Both the position numbers and the translations under genes were made by a program. From the NCBI GenBank assembly GCA_020002185.1, contig CM034534.1, forward strand, positions 32,222,049 to 32,286,048: a stretch of 64,000 nt of DNA. The letters are read 5' to 3'. This document shows positions 11,909 to 23,971 of this stretch, one piece after another. Origin of the DNA: Paraescarpia echinospica. Lineage: Eukaryota > Annelida > Polychaeta > Sabellida > Siboglinidae. How positions within the stretch are numbered: the stretch's first letter is position 1; each line of letters begins with the position of its first letter. Below the pieces are notes generated by a model. It was not told the origin of the DNA. It saw nothing but the letters and a program-made list of their open reading frames with translations, and did no database searches.

Positions 11909-12120
11909 AGCTTACACCACCCATGGAGCAACATCGTTTAAAATGGTGCCCCCTGGTGAATAAGTCACCACTCAATTCTCTCATGTAGGAGAAAACCCTC
12001 TAGAAAAAGTAGCATAAAACAGTAGCATAAAAACACATAAGTAAATAAGTCTACAAAACTATCGTTGTGTTTTCTGAAATATATTTGCCAATTGGTAGAT
12101 CGGAGGCCAATGGGCCAAGG
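11909..12120 (+). repeat. Unnamed dispersed repeat, copy 2
   Basis: Second copy of the family at 6670-6880. Shared blocks are AGCTTACACCACCCATGG, AGTCACCACTCAATT, GTAGGAGAAAACCCTC, CGTTGTGTTTTCTGA and TTGGTAGATCGGAGGCCAATG. It follows the GATT array by about 45 bp. Confidence 0.65.
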
Positions 12121-15039
12121 AAGCGAATGAACATTAGGAACGCATCGGGGAGATGCATTTACAATAACTCAAATTAATATATAGATCCCTCTCTAGTGAT
12201 ACAATAATCTCTAGTTCGAAAGGGGGTTTAATGCACTGGATTGCCGTATCCTATAATATAGCAAACTGTTATTTGTCTAAATTCTATTACCGTGGTATTC
12301 ACGTTCCGAAATACCCAGAGGCAAACACTGACAACGCAACAGTTAGATAACAAACACGACACGACAAAAATCCCACACATTATCCACACAAAGCCCATGC
12401 AGTACACACAATATAAAATATTACCTTTCGATAAAGGATTGACTTAACTGCACTGCGTCAAATTAGATAACGGTTATTTATGGAGCTAGCTATGCATCTA
12501 AACCACGTCTGCCTACTCGCAGCGTAAGGCCCGGAGTCACGTTTAATGTGGTAGAAACAATATCATTTCTACGCAATCCTACACAATCTACATGCAGTTA
12601 AATGCACTAAGTACACTTGTTTCTAAATGCACTTGTTTCCTACAGAACGTGTACAGCCGGTGTGAAAGAGGTGCAAATCACTATGTTACAGTTCTACATC
12701 ACAACAAGGAAATCCGTTATTTAATATGATAGCAGCGTGTCGTATAACGCGTATTGCGTCAATTCAGTGTGATTGTAGAAGTATAATGCCACATTTACAT
12801 GGAAGGGCGACGTTCGTCACAGTTGACGTGTTTGTTGTGTCTTTGTTGTTGTACAACAAAGACACAACAAACATTTAGGATATATACATATATCCAGGAA
12901 ACACACAATAAACTAACCGCTGTGTTACGCACACTGATTGGTCGACCCTCGATAGCCTACCACTCACAACACTTATGTGCATCATGGGTGTTTACTCTCA
13001 TGATAGTAGTCGTCAAACGATATGTCATGTGGTTAATTGTTCTTGTTGGCAGTGACTGCATTTGATAGGTGGAGAGATATCTTAACAAATACACTTCTTG
13101 GAAAAGGTATATCAGATTGCTGAGTGCAGAGGTTATACAGTGAACAGGTGGAAGGTCAGATAAAGTATGTAAGCATCGGTTTTCTTAGAAACGTTGGCTC
13201 CTTCGGCGTCGCTCGTTATCCGCAAAAAACAAGGTTCTTGACGACTGGGGTATATATGACCATAGTACGGCAAAGGGTAAACAGGTTGTCTGCTAGGCAT
13301 GGCTACCCACTCTGCCTGGGGTCATTGTATATCGAGCAGTCCGTTTTTCATGACGGTTTAGGTCCTACAGGATTCGGTCGCCGACTCTGTAGAACACATG
13401 CAACTGTTTAATGGCGATATTGCATTATAGACAACATCACATCAACTTAACGGTGACAACCACGCGTATGTGTGCATTGAAACATGTGGATATAGTTTAA
13501 ACAAGTTTGTCGGTGCAAAGTGAAAGCAGCGGAAAACACTAAGTTCTAAATTGGTTATTAGCACCAAAGTTTCTGACATCAAAAGTAAATGCATGAATTT
13601 AGCTTATAAGTAATTTAGATTAACCTTCCCCTGCTCCCACATTGTATACAGTAATAATAGTATATGCCATGGTTAATGTCAACAATGTGAAAACGACCAT
13701 CGCGCCTAAATCATCGGAAACTCGAATTTGGACGCGCGTCAATACCAAAATGACAGGGAAACATAAAAAAATCAATTAACAATTTTAACACTGCTTCTTC
13801 AACTGGTTTAATCAATTGCGAATATAGTTCTTTAGTGTCCTCACATATTGTGTGTGAACAATTTCAGTAATATCCACACTTGATTTTATACAAAATGTGC
13901 ATATGCCCCATAGTTGGTAGAAATAATAGACTTCAGTTGTTCCAACTCTCATCTAGTTATTTTCAAAAGTTAGATTTTTCGCTCGCCTCATTTCAAATTC
14001 ACTAGCGAAACAAACAAACCTATCCACTAAGACATGCTAGACCGACTGCGTAACCTTTTGAGTATAGGTTTGGTAAAATCATCAAAGAAACTCAACATTT
14101 AGAACCATTTTAAACAAATCTCAAAATTGGAGATTTCACTTGCTCCTTACACTGTAAAAACGGTCAGCATAATAAAATAATTAAACCCCAAAGGTAATGT
14201 CAAAGCACTGTAATTACATAATAATTATAATTAAAACATTATCATTCAATAATAGCTATGTAGTAGTATGTATTTATAGAAGGAAAACAATTGCCCACTT
14301 TTTGATATCATCAGTGAGCAATTCTCCTTAGTGCAATTATCTGTTCACCCGCTAAAATATCTCAAAAATAACGATTTCAATGTATTCGTCTGGAGAATTG
14401 GAGGACAAATTATGTATACCGAACTAAGATCCACGTCATTAGAGGGATTAACCTGGAACTCACCGGTGCATACGTAATTTGATATGCATTTATTTAATAT
14501 TTAATTATATAATATACATTTAATTAGTGCTGTTATATTGACGTGCTGGCAAGAAGCTGCTGTGTAATTGCAAGTCAATGAGATCGCTACGATGAATTTA
14601 CTATTGAAATAAAACACACTTTTTCACTATTTGGCTTTGGTACGATATCATACATAATAGTTTCAGCGGAAGTAGAGCACTGGCGTGCGAGTTTGCGGCG
14701 GTAATTGACAAGAAATCTGCTTTAATTAGGCCAAATACCAGCAGATGGTTTAGAGAATCATTACTAGAGTACAAGAGCCCAGGGCAGGCCTGTAATTCAC
14801 ACAAGAATCAGCAACACAACAAACATGTCAGTTCGAGTGCGGCCTCAGTACCCAAGCTCTAATCGTGTTTAGGCCAGGTGCATAGTCTGTGGCCAGGTGT
14901 AGGATGTTCAAACCACGTGGTAGTCAACCCCGCCCTCGGGTTTACAAAATGGGTTCGGCGTTTTGCAGGAAAACTGCACATTCTCCTGTTATTTGGAAAT
15001 CACCCGAATGCATCCACCTTTGCGACCTACAAGTGCACT
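12121..15039. other. Non-coding stretch
   Basis: AT-rich, with no recognisable gene, RNA or transposon protein. The one notable structure is the hairpin at 12,829-12,873, listed separately. Confidence 0.4.
12829..12873. repeat. Perfect 21-bp-arm inverted repeat with 3-nt loop
   Basis: The arm 12,829-12,849 (starting TGTTTGTTGTGTCTTTG) is exactly complementary to 12,853-12,873, leaving only TGT as the loop. The arms are made of purine/pyrimidine-biased triplets rather than a simple microsatellite. It could be a microRNA-size hairpin, a fold-back remnant or a replication artefact; no flanking transposon ends are seen. Confidence 0.8.
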
Positions 15040-15240
15040 CCCTTAAGACCTTCACATCCACCCCAGATACCTGTAACTTCACCTCACTTTGAAACCTCCA
15101 ACCCAACCCAGTTAGTTACCTGCAATCGCACCCCAAATAAATATAACTGCAACCTACGAAACAACGAGGAACCATCCGTTGCCTAGCAGCTTCACCTTTT
15201 GTAGTCTCACCAAAAACCTCCAACTGCACCCAGAAGCACA
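15040..15240 (+). repeat. Degenerate repeat with CTCCAACTGCACCC motif
   Basis: Loosely periodic C/A-rich sequence with repeated variants of CCTCCAAC(T)GCACCC and TTCACCTC. The same motif recurs at 39,850-40,025. It may be an old palindromic-element relative or a decayed minisatellite. Confidence 0.4.
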
Positions 15241-15639
15241 TTACAGTTAACTGTTGAACAAAACCATTCTCTCCAAAATTGGTTCGTTTTATTATTTTTC
15301 ACAAGCAATCTTTCAAAAGGGATAATTTAAACAAATACGGCCATTATAGACAACATTTTGTATTATCTCAAAAATTAGAACCCATTGAACTCCCGAGGAA
15401 GGTCAGTGTAATGTCTTGAACGCCCGAAACCGGCCAGCCCCGCACTTATATGACGTAGACTTTACCTTTACCCGCCCGGCAACACTTAGCCAGTGCACTA
15501 AGTTCAACGCACCCGCCATCGAAAACACTAAGTAAACACACGAACACATATTCTATAATACTAGTAATAGATGTATTGGTGTTTGGCTAATTAAAGGTCA
15601 TGTTTTTGTTTTAGTCATACCTTACAGCAACGTCTCCTG

Positions 15640-15696
15640 CTATATATAATATATATATATATATATAATATATATATATTATATATATATATATAT
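15640..15696. repeat. TA-rich array, left border of an unclassified element
   Basis: TATATAATATATATAT-type sequence ending ATATATTGTTGT, after which the element at 15,697 begins. Confidence 0.85.
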
Positions 15697-15992
15697 TGTT
15701 GTAGGCCTCCGTCGGTCAGGAGTCGACCATGGATGAAAAACCTGGTACGGTGTTTTCAGTCAGCTTTTCGGGTTTTCCCTAATCCCCATGTACCCAATGG
15801 GGAAGGCAGACTGTGGCGGGACAGCACCTTATTGACTGGGGGCTGCCCAGCTTTAGGCGGACGGTAGCTCTCCAGTGAAGTGCGAAGACGTCTACCGCCG
15901 TCGGAAGCAACCCCTGACGCCACGCTTTACGCCAATTTAGTGGAGTGACTGAAAACCGGTGACTGCTGCTTCGATATACGCACACGCACGCA

Positions 15993-16023
<31 letters not shown>

Positions 16024-16632
16024 TCACAGACGTGTGTATATCGCGCTGATGGCGTAGAGGCGCGTCCCCTGGGTGGCGGATGAGGGAGCCCTCCCTCGGG
16101 GGGGTGGGGGGGGGGGTTGCACGTGGATAATACAGAATAGCGTGCAGTGGACCAACGTACCGTAGGAGAATGGAAAACTCTACCTTCAAACCTGGGTAGA
16201 TGGAGCTCGTCAGTCCGGGAGGACAAGTCATCTAGGAGACGGAAAACTCCGATTAAAAACCTGGGCAGTTGGGGCTCATCGGTGTTGGAAGGCAGCTCAA
16301 CTAGGAGTAGGAAAACTCCGATTTTAAACCTCCGTTGCCTTGCGGTTATACCCACCTATAGGAAAGGCTTCGGGAGTAAACCCTGAAGAAAAATCTGGAG
16401 TCGGAGTCCCAAAGGCAGTTCAACGTTGACTTTAAAGTTCTTCTAGCAACTACTGCGACGCCGCTGGTGCCAAACTGTATCGGCTCTTGTCGTTCCTTTG
16501 GACCCATCAGCTGCGTTGAGAGGGGGAACACGCTGCATGGGCAACAGCTAGTTCTTCATATTACCTTGCCCAGGCTAGCGCCCTGGAGAGGACACTCCGC
16601 CTCACAGCGTTGACACAACAATATGTATATAT
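15690..16632 (+). mobile_element. Unclassified ~0.94-kb element inserted between TA arrays
   Basis: A GC-rich, sharply bounded block lies in AT-rich DNA between two TA arrays (15,640-15,696 and 16,623-16,642). Its left edge reads ATTGTTGTAGGCCTCCGTCGG and its right edge GACACAACAATATG, so ATTGTTGT and ACAACAAT are inverted ends. Inside are a CACG microsatellite (15,976-16,024), a G-rich run (16,097-16,115) and a 69-bp tandem repeat. Open frames cross the repeats on both strands, but no transposase motif is recognisable. It is best described as a non-autonomous element of unknown class that targets or generates TA-rich flanks. Confidence 0.5.
16172..16345 (+). repeat. 69-bp tandem repeat (23-codon period)
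   Basis: GGAAAACTC recurs at 16,172, 16,241 and 16,310, an exact 69-bp spacing, with two full units and a partial third. As 69 is divisible by three, both the plus frame (RRRKTPI.NL.SWGSS pattern) and minus frames stay open across the units. Whether either is translated is unknown. Confidence 0.8.
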
Positions 16633-16642
16633 ATATATATAT

Positions 16643-17074
16643 CCATGCACCACAGTCTGTGGCAAGGTACTCGTATTTGCAGCTTCGTGGTCTGGTGCAA
16701 CATGGATTTAACAAAACAGCTCCTCACATTTAAAAACGGCAGCAAGACGATGCGAACGTTCATACTCCCGATTGAGAATCCTACATTTTAACAATAGTTA
16801 AGTGCCCTACATAAACTACTGATTGCACGTGTTTTACCAAGTACCCTGCACCATGCAGCAGTGCAGGTTTGGGCTGGTTGCCTTGACAGACATTAGCTGC
16901 CAGTAGAGCTGTGTTCACTTCCGAGGCTACTAGGTGCTAGCTAATTAGCCTGAAAAAACCTAGCAAGAAGCTTTCCACTTACCTTAATGACAATGGCTGT
17001 CTTCCCGTCTCCCGTCCGGCCCGTGTGGTGTGTGATTATATGGCTGCGTGCACCGGTTAGATCACTGCTGGGGC
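16643..17074. other. Non-coding stretch
   Basis: No gene, RNA or mobile-element signal seen between the unclassified element and the SINE. Confidence 0.4.
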
Positions 17075-17350
17075 ACGGGAGCGTAGTATTTAGATCACCG
17101 GACTCTCAATTGAGAGATTCCGCGTTCGAATACTCGTGTTGCCGTTTCGAACCTTGGACACGTTCGTTCATTCCACGTTGCTCTAGTTCACTCAGTTGTA
17201 TAAATGAGCATCTGACTACAGACAGTGGTGGATATTTCTGTATTAATAGTCGCAGTAATAGAAACTTGGCTGGATGCTCCGTATAGAAGTCGTGAAGGTG
17301 TTCGACTGAACAGGGAATTTGTAAGGAGTAAAGTGAAAACCGCTCTGAGC
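17075..17350 (+). mobile_element. tRNA-derived SINE, copy 1 (3' end decayed)
   Basis: The head is tRNA-like: an anticodon-arm-like GGACTCTCAATTGAGAG and a B-box-like GCGTTCGAATAC at 17,121-17,133. The body (TTCGAACCTTGGACACGTTCGT, ACGTTGCTCTAGTTCA, TGTATAAATGAGCATCTGAC, GGAGTAAAGTGAAAACCGCTCTGAG) matches the SINE at 50,955-51,216 over most of its length. The usual GCGCTATATAAGAACTT 3' end is missing here. Confidence 0.75.
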
Positions 17351-17661
17351 GAAGCAGTTTCGTTTCAATAATTCAACTATATTAATTTAGCGTCATTGCA
17401 TCTTGGCTTTTATGAATATCAAATTGGATGTAAATACAAATAAGACGGGATCAATCTCCGTAAACCACCCATGAGTTCAAATTTGTCTTAAAATGAACCC
17501 CTCAAAACTATCACGCTACGGTCCTGACCATGTATGGTGTCGTCTCACAGCGGAGCCTTGGTAACCGAGGCTACTTAAAAACGCTTTAATACATCACCGA
17601 TTGGTAAGCCTGAGTGCAGTGACCGAAGGAACTGAATGGCCATAGAAAGAGGCAAATGTGG

Positions 17662-17786
17662 ACACACACACACGCACGCACGCACGCACGCACGCACGCG
17701 CCCACACACACACACACACACATGCCCACACACACGCACGCGCACATGAACGCACGCGCACGCGCACGCTCACGCGCACGCACATT
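17662..17786. repeat. (CACG)n/(CA)n microsatellite
   Basis: ACGCACGC and ACACAC runs with ATGCCC and ATGAACG interruptions; open frames across it are artefacts. Confidence 0.95.
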
Positions 17787-18009
17787 GATTGTCATTGCAT
17801 TCAAACCAAAAAATATCGGTGCAGGGAAACTTCGTACGTTGATGGACGCCTGTGTCACCAGTCATTGTGAGAAAACTATGTGTTTTGGGGACTTGAGTGA
17901 CCATCCCTACATTTTTTGTGTGAATCGTGCTGTGACATAAGAACAAACAACATTGATGTTCAGGGTGCTCGTGCTGTGCAGTATTTCACTCGGCTGTGTG
18001 TCTGCTTAG

Positions 18010-18221
18010 CCAACGACCAATCAGTGCACTAGTGACGACAACGGTCGCCAGGTGGCACTCATCGAAGAGGTACTCGTCGTTCTTCAATCTATGGATCGCC
18101 GGCTGCAGTCGATGGAGAGTCGTCAGCAATCGATGGAGAGCGGCCAGCAGTCGATGAAGATGGTTGACAGACTGGAAGAAATCAATACCGGTGATTTAAA
18201 AAATCGTCCCAGCCATGCCTG
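18010..18221 (+). other. Possible coding remnant or exon with Gln/Ser heptads
   Basis: A 70-codon open frame follows a pyrimidine-rich stretch and TTAG (acceptor-like). It contains near-repeats DRRLQSMESRQQSMES and GQQSMKMVDRLEEI, which would form a short coiled coil. GC content is higher than the surroundings. No family is recognised and no partner exon is evident; it may be a piece of a retroelement gag or of a lost gene. Confidence 0.3.
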
Positions 18222-18370
18222 AATATGTCTGGTAAAATAAACGAAACAAAAATGATTAAGTTTAAGTAAACTACGTTTACTTGACAGAAAAAAAACACAA
18301 GTTGTGTCAATGCGTTGGACACTATCTAATTTTCCTATCTAATGATGTCAAAGTGTCACGGAGAAACGAA

Positions 18371-18498
18371 GCTTTTAAATGACGATGGAATTTTGAAATA
18401 TTTTCAACTGATCTAACACTAAGAGGGAGCATATTCCAAAGAGTTGGTGCAGTAACAGAAAAAGCCCTAGTTCCAACGTTAGTGTTGAATCTAGGTTA
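18371..18498 (-). pseudogene. Short internal LINE fragment
   Basis: About 128 bp nearly identical to 43,803-43,930 (ACGATGGAATTTTG, CTAACACTAAGAGGGAGC, CAAAGAGTTGGTGCAG, AAAAGCCCTAGTTCCAA), the C-terminal coding part of the L2/CR1-like LINE nested in the first Gypsy element. Both ends are cut, so this is a remnant. Confidence 0.85.
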
Positions 18499-19786
18499 TT
18501 GTTGGATAAAAAAAACTCAGTGTGCTGTCGGAAAAATGTCGCCGCCGCGTCGGCTCGTGTCTCCCTGTCCTCCATGCTTGGATCCGCTGTTGGTCATGTT
18601 GCAATGAACTCACCAAGATCACTTCTTGCTATATATAATTACATAAACATTAATACTATAATTAATTAATCAAGAATGGCATCTCGTAATCCCGTTAGAT
18701 AGAAAAATATTATTAGAAAGGAAATACATAAGTTCATTATTTTAATAATTATGTAAACATGAACAATCAGAATATTGTTTTAAATTTACTAATATTATAT
18801 TCATTTCATGCACCAAACTACAAATAAATATAAACATAAAGTAACCTTTGACGAAGTGTCCGTTGGCAAAATGCCATTTCCCGAAATTTCCGGATTCCAT
18901 TGATAATAACACAACACAAACTACGCATAGCCAGATTAAGTTGCGTACAAGCATGTCAGGTCTGCATGTTTTCGAGAAAGCATAAATTTAGGAGTCATTC
19001 ACAACTGTTAACATTTCTATATTCGCACAGAACCTAGAGAAGGGAGAGGTGGGTCACGGCCCCATACTAATTATGAAAACTAGCAAAAATGTCCGTCACC
19101 TGACGGAATGCCTTGATAGAAGACAATCTTGAAAGTAATATTTATAAAATGTTAGAAAACACACAGCATCGTTACATGAACACCTTAACGCGTTCGCAGA
19201 TACTCGTTGTTTGTTCAAAATGACGAAGGTCGGAGATAATGAGAGGTTCACGTCAATCGAAAGGTCCTAGTCGTGATAGTGTAGAATTGTCAAATAATAT
19301 TCGTATTGCTATGCTGTTGGCATGAGGGTAGATATAAGCATTATTTTGTCTGCGTCTATTCCATAATGCAAAGTCTATGACGCAGAAGCTGTTTTCCCGA
19401 CGTTTTTGCCGCGCGCGCGTGGTTTCCCCATAAAGATGGTTTCACTTATATGGGATAGTTTGAAAGATGTACGTCCTTCTCTAGGGGTCGTTGATTAATC
19501 CCTGAAAGATTGGCGTTCGGGGTTCAAGCCGTCTAAGACTTTAAGAGGAAAGGTGGATTATAGTTAGATGTCGGTCGCATGTGAACTGCATAATCGTAGT
19601 GATTGTAACTAAATGTTTGCAAACATTATAATGATGGTTATTGTTGTGTCATTTGCATGTACCGTGTCATAACATACATACCTACATGTGACTTTAAATC
19701 TAGTTTTTTTACATTTTAAGTGAATGATCCCGTAATGCACAGGTAATAATAATAATAATATTATGTGTTGTAAATGTTCAATTAAC
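18499..19786. other. Non-coding stretch left of the CACTA element
   Basis: AT-rich, no gene seen. The AA dinucleotide at 19,787-19,788 is the left target duplication of the neighbouring transposon. Confidence 0.4.
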
Positions 19787-19802
19787 AACACTCTTAGAAA
19801 TT

Positions 19803-20041
19803 ACCGTATAATTAACGGGCATCTACCGTAATAATTTACGGTATTTTCCCGTAAAATGGAATTACGGTACATTTGCTGTAATACACGTACGACATCTACC
19901 GGCTAAGCGTAAAACCACGATTGCCGTATAATTAACGCGCATCTACCGTAATATTTACGGTGTCTCCCCGTAAAATGGAATTACGGTACATTCGCTGTAA
20001 TACACATACGACATCTATCGGCTAAGAATAAAACCACGATT
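19803..20041 (+). repeat. Left subterminal tandem repeat, about 120-bp period
   Basis: Two units, each starting CCGTATAATTAACG and running through CATCTACCGTAAT, TTACGGT, CCCGTAAAATGGAATTACGG, ACGACATCTA and AAAACCACGATTGC. They carry several CCGTAA/TTACGG inverted motifs, likely transposase binding sites by analogy with CACTA elements. Confidence 0.8.
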
Positions 20042-20137
20042 GCGCGCTTCAGCACATGCGTGTAAAATTATATCATGTTGTGAGTGGCGTCACTGCGCGC
20101 AGTGTGGGAGAAACGTGCAATCGCTTACCCGACTGTT

Positions 20138-20509
20138 TATTGACCTGTTCGTAGATCGGTTCATTTCAGCTCTACGCAAAGTATCCTGGGTAACACTGCG
20201 TTCGTCTGCATAGTGCATAGCCGCATGATAGCGCGAAATTCAATTTAAGTAAACCGTGACAAGAATGACTGCGAAACTTGCGGTCAAAGGTGGCTCTATA
20301 TTGACTATAAAGATGACTATACAGGCCTGTATATAGCATAGGCCACATATAAATACGTTACATCAACTGGCAGCAACAAAATTTAACAATAAGCAATTGT
20401 TGCTATACATTCTTCTGTTTACATTTACGTTTGGAACGCAAGCTTCCGCGTCATTCCATGTTCGCACATGCGCAGTCGCAAAAATGTGCGATCTCCGAAC
20501 AGGTCAATA
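20138..20509. mobile_element. Possible MITE nested in the CACTA element
   Basis: TATTGACCTGTTCGTAGATCG at 20,138-20,158 is repeated inverted at 20,489-20,509 (CGATCTCCGAACAGGTCAAT), 20 of 21 bases matching. The 330-bp interior has no coding frame. No certain target duplication was found. Confidence 0.45.
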
Positions 20510-23500
20510 GTGTACAAATACAAGTTCACACCAAGAGCAATGCTTCTGCTTCTTCTTCCAATGTTGTACGTTAACCTCATCACGTTGAGGATTTTGGTTT
20601 TGCAAATAGCTTAGAATATCGGTATTAAATTCAGTGAGTGGACAACTCAAATATATGAACTTATGACTGAACGTACAAAGTTTCATTTCTCATGGGATTT
20701 TAAGATGGACACATATGTAAACGTCATAACAGCCACGGCGCATGAGTATTTCTGTCTGATATTCTTATGTCATGAACCATGGCTCTGTGTTAATCACACT
20801 GACTGTTGTGGTAAATTATTTAGCTTGTCTAAAAAGGCACTGGATCGATGAATTTATACTACTGTTAGTGATTTATAACATATAGATCCGTTACGCAAGC
20901 GTGTCTTCAATATGCATCACTGACTAAAATGTAATTACTACAGCTTGTCCTTTTTATCGATGAAACGTAGGTCAAAATAGCTTAGACTTTCATAATGTAT
21001 TACATGTGTAGTGCAAAGTTTCATCCAAGTGCAGTTTTTCGGACAATTGATCCCGAAAGTACAGACATAAACAGAACACGTTAAGGTAGCAGAATCCCAT
21101 TAAAAAATGTGATTTTTCTGAATTTGTACATATTTTTTTAATGCACCATACTTGTAGCTTAATTATTGCTAAACAAGTATAAAATGACAAAAACCCACCC
21201 ACTGCCTCTAATTAGAAGATAAAAACCTAATTAGTGAAGCTGGAATTTGTTTATGTTCCATAGCCACGTATTGCAGCGCAAAACTTTAAACGCATTTTAC
21301 TCAACTATCATTTTTTCGTGAATGTGTTCTACCTTCAAACATGTTATCTCCAACACCATTGAAGATATTGCTCTGATTTTTTCAGCATTGTTTCTTTATA
21401 TAATTGGCTAAGGAATGTTGGAACGATTTTGTGTTTAAATGGTGGAATGTGATTTTTTATTAAGCACGAACATTTAATTAGGCGCTAGAATATAAGAAAA
21501 AACTGTATAAATGTTGTAAAAATATTTTAATTTCTTTTTTGTAATATCTATTTCCCTCAGAATATGCCTTTATGTGTTATCTTTGACTGTTGTTAATTTC
21601 ATATCCCTGCTGTGTATAGTTAAAGTTTTATCATGTTTGAAAATTGAGCCCCTTTCGACTGTCGCGGTAGCCATATTGTCAGCTAATTAGCATAATTTAT
21701 GTAAAAAAAATAATTTCCTACCAAATTTAAACCATGTGCTATTTTATGGTACATCAAGTTAATGACAATATTATATGATGTTAAAAGTAGTTCAAAAGGG
21801 ATCCTGCAACCTTAAAGGGAGAGCGTCTAGCTGTTCCTCTGCTGCTACTACACCAGAAATTAGCCAGCGTAATAATTTGTAACAGGAAGTCTGCTGCGTT
21901 GAACGTGAGAAAATTGGACATCAAAGGGAATTGTGGTCAACTCGGACCGCTTTGGTGAAATTGCTAATAAAACTTTGACACTAGATGCATTGTTTACCAT
22001 TTGAACATGATGCGCGGACTGAACTTTCAAATCACGAAAATTTTTACGAGCTTATTAAAAGAAAATTTTGCAGGCAGTATCCAGGCAATATTAATTAATA
22101 AATGAAAAACAAGGAACAAATTATCGCCTTTAAATATAGAACGGTTACGTACACCCCTTCTACCCCACCCCTCGATGTTCCTTTTTAAGCCACAAAAATT
22201 AGTATGTATATTCATAAAAACTAACTATATTAATTGGCTAAAAATTAGATTGCCAAGTCTCATCTTAGTGCACCTTTCAAATGTTGTGTTAAAAATATAT
22301 CAGACAGATGAGAAACATTAAGGAATCCCCTTCCCTGAGTAACTCCCTGCTGCAGCAGGCCAATGCTTTTAATTTAATAAAACACCTTTTCGTAGGTGTT
22401 TGTAACAATGTGTTGTGCTACGCTGAACCACATGTAAACGCTAAGTACGTATATCGTACTATTTAAAGGCCATGTAAAACAAAGTCTGAACAAAATTGTG
22501 ACGCTGCCTATTTTACTACAGTTATCTAGGTCTACGTGCTATATTACAGGGAGAGAACAGAGAGATCACAAGTCGCAAAAGCTGTAAGCTACATATGAAA
22601 TATACCACATCTGATGTGTCACAATCAATATTGACAGCTAATTAACAAGCCTCCAAATGTTGTTGAGAGTTAAAAACAGACACACAAATGTGCCAAGTAA
22701 TTCTTCACAAAAAAATAATGCAGTAGATCTACCGCTTTTCATGTGATCGCGATAGATGAGGATCTTGTGCATATATGAGCCTCAGTCGTGATGAATGGTG
22801 CATGCAGAATAGGGAAACGCTCCATGGCCACATACTATTTCAAATTTAGGATATATTTACTTATTGCATGGCATTTCCAACGTGAAATGTTGGTTAGGCT
22901 GTATAATAGGACTGACAATGAGTAATTCAATTCTTTCTTAAACCGTGAACTATCGATCTGACGGCAGATTTTGGTACTAAAGCGGTAGGCCGTGAGATTG
23001 TCCCAAGAATGAAGAAATAGGACATGTTCTATTGCTAAATGGGTAGACTTGGCACCTCTGACCCGTATGAGCCACCCGACTGTCCACAGCCTAGGATAAT
23101 CCCATTGGGATACTATACCTCAGATTAATCTCATTTCCAGATCACAACCCTTCCCCAAATGACTAAGTTAGTGGCTGCGGCCTACCCCATTAATTAACCA
23201 TTAGTCACCTTATCCAGGGAGCACAGCGACACATCTGCAAGTCAAACATTTCCTCTGCCAGACATTTATTGCATGTCGTAGATGTCAAGCAGTGGTGTGC
23301 TATGTGTTCAGCAGTGGATACAACTCTTTCTGCCTTACAGTGGGATGATGGCCAGCAGGGTCGCTGCAGTGGGCCAGCCTAGCTGATCACTCTAGTCAGA
23401 GAACGATCAGTGATATAACTCCATCCCCGCGAGTCACAACCTGAGCGCGTCTAGCGTTATCGGCAGGCTTGAGAAGAACTAATTAACTAGTTTGCCGCCA

Positions 23501-23971
23501 AATGTAGCGAAAGATATTGCTAAGCCTCGCTTTGAACTGGGATTAATCAGCTTCGAATTCAGATTATTTCGGAAAGGCTGCGTTTCGCAAAAACTTCGCG
23601 ACTTTTATGTCTGGTGTTATATTGGTGGCTGTAGTTCAGTAAATCTACTATAATTTAGACCCGGTGGAGGATTAGGTAAGCAATGCAAATGTTACGCTAT
23701 GTGATACTGAAAGCTGTATTTTATTAGTTTAGAAATTGGAAGATTTAAATACGGAAACTGCTATATCGCCCAGGCTGTGTGTACCACGCCGTCTTTCATT
23801 AAGTTAGTTACTAATCGCTAATTTAGGATGAATTAAGTTAAGATGATTTATTTGAATTTATTTATATGGGCAAAACATATAGGTTCCATAACAGCATTGG
23901 CAATGATGTGGTTGGATCAGGACATAACTCGCTGCTAAACCAGCTGGTCAGTCGAGTGTAGAATTTGAACC
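20510..23971. other. Non-coding interior of the CACTA element
   Basis: Mostly AT-rich with no open frame showing a transposase. The segment 23,030-23,470 is less AT-rich and may hold lost or very short exons, but none could be supported. If transposase exons exist they should be sought here. Confidence 0.4.

Noticed and set aside
17075..17150. Possible tRNA gene
   Set aside because: The B box is present but the acceptor stem does not pair and the tail matches the SINE at 50,955; it is a SINE head.
17586..17940. Open frames with RTHARTHA and CVCVRA patterns
   Set aside because: Translations of the CACG microsatellite.
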